From: JANPCX01 sp046049865
Lineage (GTDB): Bacteria; Pseudomonadota; Gammaproteobacteria; Burkholderiales; Burkholderiaceae_C
Assembly: GCA_046049865.1 (NCBI GenBank)
Contig: JBJOQO010000001.1
Coordinates: forward strand, 115,221 to 179,220
Length of the DNA: 64,000 bases
Reading direction: 5' to 3'
Part shown: piece after piece, positions 17,412-25,746 of the stretch
Position numbering within the stretch: the stretch's first letter is position 1
Layout of the letters: the number at the start of each line of letters is the position of its first letter
Notes under the pieces: generated by a model
Told to the model about the DNA's origin: nothing
What the model saw: the letters and a program-made list of their open reading frames with translations, nothing else
The model's database searches: none
Made by a program: the position numbers and the translations under genes

Positions 17412-18854
17412 GTGACCAAACGCAACCGCATCTTCATCGGGATCTTGCTCGCCTACGTCCTGGGCGTGGGCTTTTTGATGTACCGCCTCTTAGGCGACAT
17501 CGACCCGCGCTACCGCGAATCGGCCGAAGAGTCTTTGGTCGAAACCGCCCACCTTTTGGCGTCCATGGTGGAAGTCGCCTCAAAGGACGGTGCCTTGCAG
17601 CCCGAGGTGCTGCGGCCGGTGTTTCAGTCGTTGTACACCCGGCGGTTTGCAGCCAACATTTTCGGCTTTGAAAAAACCCGCGTCGAGTTGCGCGTGACTG
17701 TGGTTGATCGTCAGGGCCTGGTGCTGTACGACTCCCTGGGCCGCCAAGAAGGCGCGGACCATTCGCTTTGGCGTGATGTGCGTTTGGCACTGAGCGGCGT
17801 TTACGGCGCACGCACCACCGCCGATGTCGAGGGCGAGCCGCTCACCAGCGTCATGTACGTGGCCGCGCCCATCCACTTGAACGATCAGATCGTCGGTGCC
17901 ATCAGCGTCGGCAAACCCGTGCAAAGTTTTGGCCAGTATGTAGAAGCCGCGCGTCGCAAAACCATGCTCGTGGGTTTGACCTCGGTGGTCGCCATGGTGC
18001 TCTTGGTGTTGATTCTCTCGGTGTGGTTGGTGCGTCCCTTTGGACTCATGGCCGACTATGTTCGTTATGTGCGCGCCCAGCGCAGCTTCAGCCTGCCCCG
18101 CCTGGGCCGCCGCGCCCTCGGTGTGCTCGGTGCGGCCTATGACGAGATGCGCGACGCTTTGGCCGGCCGCAACTACGTGGCCGACTATGTGCAAACCTTG
18201 ACGCACGAAGTCAAAAGCCCACTCAGTGCCATTCGCGGTGCCGCCGAGCTGCTGCAAGAACCCATGCCAGACCTTGATCGCGCTCGTTTCACCGCCAACA
18301 TCGTGAGGGAAACCGAGCGCGTGCAAGAGCTGATCGACCGCATGATGGAGCTCACCGCCCTGGAGTCACGCCGCCAGCTCGACCACCCGAGCAGCGTTGA
18401 CTTGCGAGCACTGGTGCAAGACGTGGTGGACAGCATGCAGACGAGTGCCCGCGCGCGGCAAGTGAGCGTGGATCTGCAAACACCCGCCGCTGAGGGTGAA
18501 CCCATCACCATCGAAGGCGACGCCTTCCTGCTGCGCCGCGCCCTGAGCAATTTGATTGCCAACGCGGTGGATTTCTCACCCACCGGTGGCCGCGTCACCG
18601 TGTCCATCGCCACACGCCGTCGCATTGCCGAAGTCACCGTACTCGACCAAGGCCCCGGCATTCCAGACTACGCCGAAGACAAAGTATTCGAGAAGTTTTA
18701 CTCCTTGGCCCGGCCACATTCGCACAAAAAGAGCACAGGGTTGGGACTGTCCTTCGTCAAAGAGATTGCCGACCTGCATCGGGGACGAATCAGCTTGAAA
18801 AACGCTGAGGGGGGTGGGGCAAGGGCGGTGTTGGGGTTGCCGGTGGAGAAATAA
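17412..18854 (+). CDS. Sensor histidine kinase, CreC-like
   Basis: 480 residues from GTG 17412. A membrane helix at about 6-25, a periplasmic sensor of ~155 residues, a second helix at ~184-207, a HAMP-like linker, then the phospho-acceptor box TLTHEVKSPLSAIRGAAELL with His265, and the ATPase boxes NLIANAVDFSP (N), DQGPGIPD (G1), FEKFYSL (F) and STGLGLSF (G2). The overall order and the H-box are those of CreC. The usual partner creB is not adjacent; the gene instead follows kup by 23 bp. The periplasmic domain decides the signal, which is unknown. Function as a kinase is secure; assignment to CreC proper is by resemblance. Confidence 0.85.
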   Translation: MTKRNRIFIGILLAYVLGVGFLMYRLLGDIDPRYRESAEESLVETAHLLASMVEVASKDGALQPEVLRPVFQSLYTRRFAANIFGFEKTRVELRVTVVDRQGLVLYDSLGRQEGADHSLWRDVRLALSGVYGARTTADVEGEPLTSVMYVAAPIHLNDQIVGAISVGKPVQSFGQYVEAARRKTMLVGLTSVVAMVLLVLILSVWLVRPFGLMADYVRYVRAQRSFSLPRLGRRALGVLGAAYDEMRDALAGRNYVADYVQTLTHEVKSPLSAIRGAAELLQEPMPDLDRARFTANIVRETERVQELIDRMMELTALESRRQLDHPSSVDLRALVQDVVDSMQTSARARQVSVDLQTPAAEGEPITIEGDAFLLRRALSNLIANAVDFSPTGGRVTVSIATRRRIAEVTVLDQGPGIPDYAEDKVFEKFYSLARPHSHKKSTGLGLSFVKEIADLHRGRISLKNAEGGGARAVLGLPVEK

Positions 18855-18908
18855 AAGTATCTTGACTCCTATTGGCTCACCCAGTGAGCTAGTGGTTGGA
18901 TAGGCTCG

Positions 18909-19655
18909 ATGCTTGACGAAATCTCCCGTCAGCCCTTACTCAACGAGTCCCAAATGAGAAATTTTTACTCCGAATTAAGCCCCACACCTGTCCTTGCCAA
19001 ACTCAATCAGCTGAAGCCAAAGAAACACACACCTTCTTCCAGTCGTCTTTGCGAGGCGCTGAAAAAGGGAGCGACTCTGGTTCTGGCGATTGGTTTCTTC
19101 CACTTTCTTATATTGGGTTTAATGGCTACAGCTCACCGAATTTCTTTCATATCCGAGCAGTGGATCACGGTGGCATTCTGGGTAGGGATGATCTCGCTTT
19201 TTTTGTCTATCCTCGGTATCGCGCTCCACCTGGCAGGTAGCATTTTGAGTCTGCGCATTGCGTATAAGCGTGGTGCTGGTGAGATGGAAGAAGAATGCTC
19301 GCACGATCATCTCGTCGCTCAAGAGCTCCTCGTTTTCGATCTTGATAGGCTACAGCTGGCCGATGCGTGGTTAGAAAAGAGAATCAAACGCGCCGAACGC
19401 CGCCTCGGCAGATTCTTTGGCGGTTCTGACAAGATCGCTCTTCTCGCAGTTGTTGGATTGGCTTGGGTAGCTTGGAAGAGTGTTTCCAATGACCTCATCT
19501 CTTTTTCACCTTCTCCCGTCGTATTTGGTCTTGCTGCCATTTCGGGGGTAGTGCTTGGTGGCACGGCATCGTCATTCGGGTTGGAACGTTTGCACTACCA
19601 AAGAGATTTGTTAGGTATCGCGATTCGTATGATTTCGCTCAGTACTTCTCGCTAA
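18909..19655 (+). CDS. Membrane protein of unknown function, AT-rich
   Basis: 248 residues with about four hydrophobic segments in two pairs (around residues 53-73, 84-110, 176-192 and 201-220), separated by a charged, probably cytoplasmic, stretch rich in Glu/Asp and Arg (EMEEECSHDHLVAQELL, then WLEKRIKRAERRLGRFF). The gene is visibly richer in A and T than its neighbours and uses codons such as AGA, TTA and ATA more often, which hints at a different origin. No family is recognised and no clear ribosome site decides the start at ATG 18909. Confidence 0.6.
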   Translation: MLDEISRQPLLNESQMRNFYSELSPTPVLAKLNQLKPKKHTPSSSRLCEALKKGATLVLAIGFFHFLILGLMATAHRISFISEQWITVAFWVGMISLFLSILGIALHLAGSILSLRIAYKRGAGEMEEECSHDHLVAQELLVFDLDRLQLADAWLEKRIKRAERRLGRFFGGSDKIALLAVVGLAWVAWKSVSNDLISFSPSPVVFGLAAISGVVLGGTASSFGLERLHYQRDLLGIAIRMISLSTSR

Positions 19656-19779
19656 TTTCACATTCACCGCACCAACTTCTCAACCCCTTCCTACCCCACT
19701 CGCATGCCCCCCTGATCCTCTCGGTCATGCCGCCACCCCTTTTGAACGGTGGCGGTGTTGAACCCCAAGGAGGCAGCCC

Positions 19780-20028
19780 ATGCAGGCGTTGTTTGACACC
19801 ACCGACACCCACCAATCCAATCAAACGCTCGACGAACCAGGGTCGCGACTGAGCGCCAGCGCCCGTGTGCTGTGGTGCGTGTTGCTGTCACTGGTCGCGG
19901 CCCTGCTCATGGTTTGCCTGCCCGCCCAGGCGGACGACTCGCAGGCGCTGCAGGCGCAGAGCCCTTGCTCTGTGGTGAGCAGCCAAAAGCGTGGCAATGA
20001 TTTCAGCAGTCGAGGTTGCCACCGATGA
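19780..20028 (+). CDS. Small protein with one membrane segment or signal
   Basis: 82 residues preceded by a strong ribosome site (AAGGAGG, 6 bases before ATG 19780). A hydrophobic segment at about residues 30-49 ends in LPAQADDSQA, which would suit a signal-peptide cleavage site. The remainder is short and polar with two cysteines. The reading frame ends just before a 217-bp mobile repeat, so the protein may be full length or a truncated relic. No family recognised. Confidence 0.45.
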   Translation: MQALFDTTDTHQSNQTLDEPGSRLSASARVLWCVLLSLVAALLMVCLPAQADDSQALQAQSPCSVVSSQKRGNDFSSRGCHR

Positions 20029-20051
20029 TTGCGCGGCCTGTGGCGCGTTAA

Positions 20052-20268
20052 CCCGGATATTTCACCGCGGAGACGCCCGAGTGGGCTGCGATGCGGTGCG
20101 CTGGCAAGGCGTGACGACGCTGCGGGCTCGTGCCCGCGAGGAGGAGCCGCGCGGCTCAATCGGGCGTATAGCGCTCGGTACAAATTGGATTTGGCATTCG
20201 AAGCCAAGAAAGTGAGCATTCATGCGGTGTTGCGGGGCATAGGAAAGCGACCTGGTGAAAAATCCGGG
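20052..20268. mobile_element. Miniature inverted-repeat element, copy 1 (TTAA target)
   Basis: The ends are CCCGGATATTTCACC (20052-20066) and GGTGAAAAATCCGGG (20254-20268), inverted repeats with one mismatch. Both sides carry TTAA (20048-20051 and 20269-20272), as expected for a target duplication. A second, inverted copy is at 41634-41797. They share about 90 bp of interior toward one end, including AATTGGATT and GAAGCCAAGAAAGTG; copy 1 carries about 50 extra GC-rich bases in its middle. No transposase is encoded. TTAA duplication and the CC-starting ends suggest an IS1380/piggyBac-like parent (inference). The rest of 20029-20378 holds no convincing gene. Confidence 0.85.
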
Positions 20269-20378
20269 TTAAGCGGCCGCATCAGTCTGACCAATTGCTT
20301 GGTCGTGCGGTTGCAGCGCAGCGCGACTTTCTGGTTGGTTGATGAACCCGACTAGAGCCTGTTCACACTAAAAAGGCC

Positions 20379-21659
20379 CTAAGCCCGATACCCAAACGGC
20401 GCGGCCACTGCACTGGGCGCACCGGCCAACTGCCGCTCGATCAAACGTGCGCTGCCCATGGCCAGGGTGAAGCCCAAAGGGCCGTGGCCCACGTTGAGCA
20501 GCAGATTGCGCCAACGTGCGGGGCCGAGGATGGGCATGGAGGTGGGGGTGGCGGGGCGCAGGCCCACCCAGGCTTGCGGGTTGGCGTGCACATCACAGGC
20601 ACCGGGGAATGTTTCTGCAGCGCATTTCACCAAAAACTGGATGCGTTCGGGTTGCACGCGCAGGTCGTGGCCGACGAGTTCGGCCATGCCGGCGATGCGC
20701 AGGTGCTGGCCCAGGCGGGCGTATACGGTTTTGCGGCGCAGGTCGGTGACGCTGATCTGGGGCGCGGCCTGCGGGTTCTGGATAGGCAAGGTGATGCTGT
20801 AGCCCTTGATGGGGTAGATGGGCAGGTTCAGCTTCATCTGGCGGCCCAGCTTGGCAGCGTCCGCACCATTGGCCAGCACAAAGGTGTCGGCGGTGACTTG
20901 GCCTTGCGGGGTGGTCACTGCGGTAATGCGCTCGCCCACGGTATGCACTTGGCTGACCTCGCTGCGGTAATGCACTTGCGCGCCCAGGGCTTGCGCGCGG
21001 GCCACCAAAGCGCGGCTGAGCAGGTGGGCATCGCCCACAGCTTCGCCAGGGGTCCACACGGCGCCACGCACATGCCGGGCATAAGCGGCCAGCGCGGGTT
21101 CACGTTCCAGGCATTCGGCGGCGGAGATCACACTTTGTTCGCAGCCGAGTTGTTTTTGATAGGCCACTTGCTCGCGTGCACCGGCCAGGCCCGCTTCGTC
21201 GGCATAGACCACGAGTTTGCCGGGCTGTGCGTATTCAAACTGCAGGTTGTGTGCTTCGCGGGCGGCATTGAGTTCGTCGCGGCTCAAAAAAGAAAGTGCC
21301 AAGAGCGACTTGGTGGCGTGCTGCACCTGGCTTTGGCGGCACGCGGCCATGAACTTCAAGCCCCAGCTCATTTGCGCCAGTTCGCCGGTGAGGCGAAATT
21401 TGAGCGGCGAGTCGGGGTCGAGCAGCATGCTGGGCACCTTGCGTAAGGTGGCAGGTGTGGCCAGCGGTTCCACATAGCTGTAACTCAACTGGGCGCCGTT
21501 GGCAAAACTCGTGACTTGGCCGGGCGCGTCCAGCGCTTCGAGCAAGGTGACTCGGTGACCGGCTTGAGCCAACAGGTAGGCGGTGGCACTGCCCACAATG
21601 CCTGCGCCAATCACACACACATGCTGCGGCTTGTTGCCGCTGCCAGCGGCTGCTTTCAT
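20379..21659 (-). CDS. dadA: D-amino acid dehydrogenase
   Basis: 426 residues from ATG 21659. An FAD-dependent, membrane-associated enzyme that oxidises D-amino acids to imino/keto acids, passing electrons to the quinone pool. The dinucleotide-binding motif VIGAGIVGSATAYLLAQAGH is at the start, then FANGAQLSYSYVEPLA, PGEAVGDAH, DTFVLANGA, PIYPIKGYSITLP and the closing GHGPLGFTLAMGSARL. The ATG overlaps the stop of the upstream cyclodeaminase-family gene by 4 bases, so the two are coupled. Broad D-amino acid specificity is expected; D-proline and D-alanine are known substrates of the family. Confidence 0.92.
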   Translation of the reverse strand: MKAAAGSGNKPQHVCVIGAGIVGSATAYLLAQAGHRVTLLEALDAPGQVTSFANGAQLSYSYVEPLATPATLRKVPSMLLDPDSPLKFRLTGELAQMSWGLKFMAACRQSQVQHATKSLLALSFLSRDELNAAREAHNLQFEYAQPGKLVVYADEAGLAGAREQVAYQKQLGCEQSVISAAECLEREPALAAYARHVRGAVWTPGEAVGDAHLLSRALVARAQALGAQVHYRSEVSQVHTVGERITAVTTPQGQVTADTFVLANGADAAKLGRQMKLNLPIYPIKGYSITLPIQNPQAAPQISVTDLRRKTVYARLGQHLRIAGMAELVGHDLRVQPERIQFLVKCAAETFPGACDVHANPQAWVGLRPATPTSMPILGPARWRNLLLNVGHGPLGFTLAMGSARLIERQLAGAPSAVAAPFGYRA

Positions 21660-22573
21660 GCGGACCTCAACTGCTGCCACACCAAAGCGGCGGCGGCCAA
21701 ATCGGTCAGGCCCACGCCCACGGTTTTGAACACCACGACTTCGTCGGCTGCTTCGCGCCAGCGCGCTTGACACGCGTAGATTTCTTGCATGTCGACCACA
21801 CGATCGTCGCTGACCACACCGGCGGCTTTGCCCAGCACCACTTCACCGGCCTCTTGCAGGCTTTGCGGTTTCCACTCGACCACGATGCGGGCGGCACGGG
21901 CCAAGGTGGCATCGTCCAGTTCACGGCCTGTGGGCAGGCTCGTGCCCACGGCGGCCACGAAAGCGCCGGGCTCTAACAAGCTGCCATCGAAGAGCGGGGA
22001 CTTGGAGCGGGTGACGGTCACAACCACATCAGCACCCTTCAAGGCCTGGGGCCCAGAGGTTTGCCGCACCGGAATGCCGAACTGCTGCGTGGCCTGTGCG
22101 CACCAGGCGGACACATCGGCCAAGTCCACCACATCCACTTGTTCAAAGGGCAGGGCCTGCACCAGGGCTTCCAGGTGCGCACGGCCCTGAAAACCGGCAC
22201 CAAACAGAGCAAGCTTGCGACTGGCGACGCAGCCACGCTGGGCTGCCAAGGCCGTGAGTGCGGGGGTGCGAAAACGGGTGAGTTCGTTGGCAGGCATCAC
22301 GGCCAACGGTGCGCCCGTGGTGGTGTCAAAAAGGTTCAGCACAAAACCAAACTGACCATTCACTGTCGGGTAAACCTTTTCGGCGGCCAATCCAGCGTCT
22401 AACCAAATGGCGCCCATGGAGCTGAGTTTGACTGCGCCGCAGTCGATGCGCTGACGGGCCTTGATGGCAGCGCGGCCGTGGGCCAAGGACTCGAAGGCTT
22501 TTTCGATCGACGCCGTGACGGCCGCGTAACTCAAGACTTGGGCAACTTGTTCGTCGCTGATGAATTTCAACAT
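21656..22573 (-). CDS. Ornithine cyclodeaminase/mu-crystallin family imine reductase
   Basis: 305 residues from ATG 22573, with GAGG 5 bases upstream. Shorter than true OCDs and of the mu-crystallin group: ALFGAGFQGRAHLEALV is the NAD(P)-binding loop, VVVTVTRSKSPLFDG and FVAAVGTSLPTGRELDD the substrate region. Members of this group reduce cyclic imines such as delta1-pyrroline-2-carboxylate and delta1-piperideine-2-carboxylate, or act as alanine dehydrogenases or lysine/ornithine cyclodeaminases. The 4-base overlap with dadA points to a shared pathway in which DadA makes the imine and this enzyme reduces it to the L-amino acid. That assignment is inference. Confidence 0.83.
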   Translation of the reverse strand: MLKFISDEQVAQVLSYAAVTASIEKAFESLAHGRAAIKARQRIDCGAVKLSSMGAIWLDAGLAAEKVYPTVNGQFGFVLNLFDTTTGAPLAVMPANELTRFRTPALTALAAQRGCVASRKLALFGAGFQGRAHLEALVQALPFEQVDVVDLADVSAWCAQATQQFGIPVRQTSGPQALKGADVVVTVTRSKSPLFDGSLLEPGAFVAAVGTSLPTGRELDDATLARAARIVVEWKPQSLQEAGEVVLGKAAGVVSDDRVVDMQEIYACQARWREAADEVVVFKTVGVGLTDLAAAALVWQQLRSA

Positions 22574-22685
22574 GATGGCCTCGTGACGCAATGAAGGCCT
22601 TCAGCGTAACGAGCGCCAATGGTTTTGTGGACGCAAGAATTTTGGCGGGCTATTCAGAAAATGAATGGGGCTGCGATGACAGGCC

Positions 22686-23138
22686 CTAAGGCGACCCGAT
22701 CAAAAAGTCTTGAACCACCACGGCTTTCGCGGGTGCGATGTCTTGTTGTCCCAAGTAGCCGTTTAATTGGTTGAGCATGTCTTCGGACAAACCAGAAATG
22801 CCTTGGGGCCCGGTCAATTGCTGTCGGCTTTTGGATGCCAAGGCGTTTTGCAGCACCAGGCCCACCTGGTTCAATTGCCGCTCCATCAACAATTTGGCGG
22901 ACGAGTCGGCTGCATCAATGGCCACCTTGGTTTTGACGGGCACGCCGTCGGTGGTGGTGGCGCGGATGGTGCCGGGGCTGACCCAGACCGGCTTGGGTAC
23001 TTCACCGGGGGAGACGGTGTCAAAGTCGAACCACGCCAGGGCCATCACGAGCACCACGGGCGAAGCACCCAGGAGAATGTAGAACAGCACCGTCCAGGCG
23101 CTGGTGGCTGGCTTCTTGGGGCGAGTGGGTGGGGCCAT
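22686..23138 (-). CDS. Single-pass membrane protein, distantly FliL-like
   Basis: 150 residues: a proline/lysine-rich start, one membrane helix at about 16-38, and a periplasmic domain. The layout (VPVKTKVAI strand, a long amphipathic helix around residues 78-105, LSEDMLNQLNGYLG, and a final strand VVVQDFLIG) resembles the stomatin-like domain of FliL, but similarity is faint and no flagellar gene is nearby. It is co-directional with the M20 peptidase gene, 23 bp after it. The function is unknown. Confidence 0.55.
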   Translation of the reverse strand: MAPPTRPKKPATSAWTVLFYILLGASPVVLVMALAWFDFDTVSPGEVPKPVWVSPGTIRATTTDGVPVKTKVAIDAADSSAKLLMERQLNQVGLVLQNALASKSRQQLTGPQGISGLSEDMLNQLNGYLGQQDIAPAKAVVVQDFLIGSP

Positions 23139-23161
23139 GAGGGAAAACAGTCAAACGGTGT

Positions 23162-24649
23162 TCAGGGGCAAGCAGCAATCACTTGCGCGACCGCCGCCGT
23201 GAGTTTTTTGCCATAAGCGATGTGCAAAAACTCGTTGGGACCGTGGGCATTACTTTTAGGACCCAGCACACCGCAGACCATCATTTGGGCTTGCGGGAAT
23301 TGGGTTTGCAAAAGGTTCATCAGCGGAATGGTGCCGCCTTGCCCCACGGTGGCACAGGGTGCGTTGAAATGGTCCCTGGACGCGTGGTGCAGCGCTTGTT
23401 CCAACCAGGTGGACAGTTGTGGCGCGTTCCATCCCGTTGCACCAGCGGCACCCGCACGGCCATCGGCTTGAAAGGTCACTTTGGCGTTGTAAGGGGCGTT
23501 GTCTTCGAGCAAGGTTTTGAGTTCTTGCGCGGCTTGAGCGGCATCCACCAAAGGCGGCAGACGCAGCGAGAGTTTGAAGGCGGTATGCGGCCGCAGCACA
23601 TTGCCCGCGTTGTTCATGGGAGGCAGACCGTCCACGCCCGTGAGACTCAGCGTAGGCCGCCACGTGCGGTTGAGCAAAGCCTCCAGAGGATCCGTTGTGG
23701 TGGGCAGTGTCGGCTGACCATCGGCACCACACGCCCACGGGAAACCACGCCAGGCGTGTTCACCCAAAATCTTCGCTGTCACACGCATTTGTTGGATGCG
23801 TTCGGCGGGAATCTCACAGTGCAAGCTTTGCGGTAGCAGCCGTCCTGTTTTGGAGTCCTCCAAACGATCCAGCACTTGGCGCAGGATACGAAAACTCGAC
23901 GGCACCACACCACTGGCGTCGCCCGAGTGCACGCCCTCGGACAAAATTTCCACCTTGAGCACACCACTGACCATGCCGCGCAAACTGGTGGTGAGCCAGA
24001 GTTGGTCGTAGTTGCCCGCGCCACTGTCCAGGCACACCACCAAGGCAACGTCGCCCAAACGGGCTTGCAGCACACCGAGGTAGGCGGGCAAATCGCCTGA
24101 GCCGCTTTCTTCGCAGCTTTCAATCACACCCACACAGCGCGGGTGCGGCAGGCCTTGGCGCTGCAAGGCCTGGATGGCGGTGATGGCAGCGTAAACGGCA
24201 TACCCGTCGTCAGCCCCGCCTCGTCCATAGAGCAAACCGTTTTCCAGCTTGGGGGTCCACGGCCCCAGGCCATTGCGCCAGCCGTTGAACTCGGGTTGTT
24301 TGTCCAGATGCCCGTACAACAACACAGTGCCGGTGTTGCCAGCCGCCCGGGTGTCGCTGGTGTGGGTGGACGCCACCTCAAAAAACAGCAGCGGTGTGCG
24401 GCCCGGCAGGCGCAGCACTTCCAGCTTCAAACCTTGAACCTTCTGCGCCTCCACCCAGGCAGCCGCATCACAGACCACTTTGTCGAGCAAGCCGTGGGCC
24501 GACCAGTCGGCATCAAACATCGGGCTTTTGGCGGGGATGGTGATGTAGTCGGTCAGGGCCGGGATGATGGTTTGGTCCCATTGCTCATCCACAAACGCGG
24601 TGAGATCCGGCGTTGACACGGGCTGTCGCGTGGCAGTGGGCATGTTCAT
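23162..24649 (-). CDS. M20 family metallopeptidase
   Basis: 495 residues from ATG 24649; the frame continues to an ATG at 24715, and neither start has a clear ribosome site. A di-zinc exopeptidase of the M20 (dipeptidase/carboxypeptidase) family. Zinc and catalytic motifs: LLYGHLDKQPE near residue 105, GRGGADDGYAVYA, VIESCEESGSGD (catalytic Glu pair) and the C-terminal GPKSNAHGPNEFL. The middle part, from about residue 210, is the dimerisation/lid domain. The family cleaves dipeptides or N-acyl amino acids in the cytoplasm; the substrate is unknown. Confidence 0.88.
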   Translation of the reverse strand: MNMPTATRQPVSTPDLTAFVDEQWDQTIIPALTDYITIPAKSPMFDADWSAHGLLDKVVCDAAAWVEAQKVQGLKLEVLRLPGRTPLLFFEVASTHTSDTRAAGNTGTVLLYGHLDKQPEFNGWRNGLGPWTPKLENGLLYGRGGADDGYAVYAAITAIQALQRQGLPHPRCVGVIESCEESGSGDLPAYLGVLQARLGDVALVVCLDSGAGNYDQLWLTTSLRGMVSGVLKVEILSEGVHSGDASGVVPSSFRILRQVLDRLEDSKTGRLLPQSLHCEIPAERIQQMRVTAKILGEHAWRGFPWACGADGQPTLPTTTDPLEALLNRTWRPTLSLTGVDGLPPMNNAGNVLRPHTAFKLSLRLPPLVDAAQAAQELKTLLEDNAPYNAKVTFQADGRAGAAGATGWNAPQLSTWLEQALHHASRDHFNAPCATVGQGGTIPLMNLLQTQFPQAQMMVCGVLGPKSNAHGPNEFLHIAYGKKLTAAVAQVIAACP

Positions 24650-24747
24650 GGCAGTGGCCTGGCGAGGAGACAAGGTGGTTGCAGTGTAGAACGATCGTTT
24701 GAGGGTGATCTGCATCAGGAGCGATTCAAAGTGATGTGTTGCGATGT

Positions 24748-24806
24748 GAACAAATCTGCATCACGCGTGCAAGACTGTGCTGGCGCGGGTCGGGATGGGC
24801 TACGGG
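24748..24806 (+). repeat. Diverged half-copy of the 36.7-kb palindromic element
   Basis: Over 41 bases from 24766 the sequence agrees at about 34 positions with the left arm of the element at 36709-36868 (shared core CGGGATGGGCTAC). Agreement continues outward into the element end (TCTGCAT then AC). No matching right arm follows, so this is probably an old, truncated copy. The rest of 24650-25085 holds nothing I can support as a gene. Confidence 0.5.
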
Positions 24807-25085
24807 GCGCTTATTCGCATGCCACCTGCCCCATGGCCGCCACGGCAAGCGATGGGTCTCGCGCCAAGTAAAACGGGAAAATGGCACGCTTCACTTGGCC
24901 GTGATTCGCGAAAGACTCGGCCTGAGAAGGGAAAGACGTTGCCCGCGCTGCACTTTGGCGGGATCATAGACAGACCTGCTGTTCGCGTTGCAGTTCAAAA
25001 AGCAGGTGCGAAACTCACTCCAGCATATGAATGCTTGTTCGGAAACTTCATTGAACACCGAAAGACAATATCCGTTCGGAGACTT

Positions 25086-25442
25086 ATGGACACCAATTTA
25101 AACAGCCCCAAAGTCGAACGCCGTCACCATCAACGTGTGGCGTTCAACAGCGATGCCACCTTGCAAACCATAGGCGCCAAGCCGATATCCGTTCGTACCC
25201 GGAACATCAGCGTGGGTGGGCTCAGCGTTCTGACTTCGCAGGATCTTGCAACAGACACCCGTTGCAAGATTCATGTGGCCATCCCCGATGGCAGCAGTAA
25301 TACCAACCCTGTCGAACTCGTGGCACGTGTGGTGAGCTGCAACTACAACAAGATCGAGGGGGGCTTCATGTTGGGTTGTGAGTTCGTCAACCTGACAGCG
25401 AACGTGGCGGCGACCATCGCAAGATTCATGCATTCGCGCTGA
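25086..25442 (+). CDS. PilZ domain protein
   Basis: 118 residues from ATG 25086 (GGAG 6 bases upstream). Contains both c-di-GMP binding signatures of PilZ: RxxxR in ERRHHQRVAF near residue 15, and the NxSxxG motif in RNISVGGLSV near residue 40. The rest forms the beta-barrel (VELVARVVSCNYN, GFMLGCEFVNLT). It is a stand-alone receptor with no fused output domain, so it would act on another protein. The frame is open upstream to 24777 but that part has no domain similarity. The RND efflux operon begins 304 bp downstream. Confidence 0.85.
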   Translation: MDTNLNSPKVERRHHQRVAFNSDATLQTIGAKPISVRTRNISVGGLSVLTSQDLATDTRCKIHVAIPDGSSNTNPVELVARVVSCNYNKIEGGFMLGCEFVNLTANVAATIARFMHSR

Positions 25443-25746
25443 CGGCGGTTTCGGTGCCCGTTGAATGCGGGGCTGGCTGTCAAGCGGCGAGGCATCGGAA
25501 TCCGATAGGAGCTTCACATGCGGAGAAGCATGACGAAGGCGGTAGGGGCCGACGGTACGGAAAAGCCCCCCACTTGCAGTGCGGACCGGCGCGACCCAAT
25601 GTGTCGTGAATTGAGAAAAGATCAATAGATCTCAACGCCTGGTTACTTCAACGCGCTTGAACGTTGCCGTCAAAACCCTGACACAACACGAACTGGCTGA
25701 TGTCATTAGACTGCGTGCGGTTTTTGGCACTTTCAAGGACAAGCCC
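25443..25746. other. Gene-free region upstream of the efflux operon
   Basis: About 300 bp without a supportable gene. It holds several short inverted segments, such as CTTCACATGCGGAGAAGCATG, and an AT-rich stretch around 25610-25740 that should carry the promoter of the RND operon. No convincing -35/-10 pair and no regulator gene were found here. Confidence 0.4.

Noticed and set aside
20029..20355. Open frames across 20029-20355
   Set aside because: They lie mostly inside the MITE and its flank, use no recognisable domain, and the second copy of the element does not preserve them.
20374..20383. Shared 10-mer AGGCCCTAAG at 20374 and 22681
   Set aside because: Both lie at gene ends where a TAG stop on the minus strand is expected; without more flanking similarity it is likely chance.
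24777..25085. 103-residue N-terminal extension of the PilZ protein
   Set aside because: The stretch includes a decayed repeat and no domain; ATG 25086 has GGAG in place and starts right before the PilZ motif.
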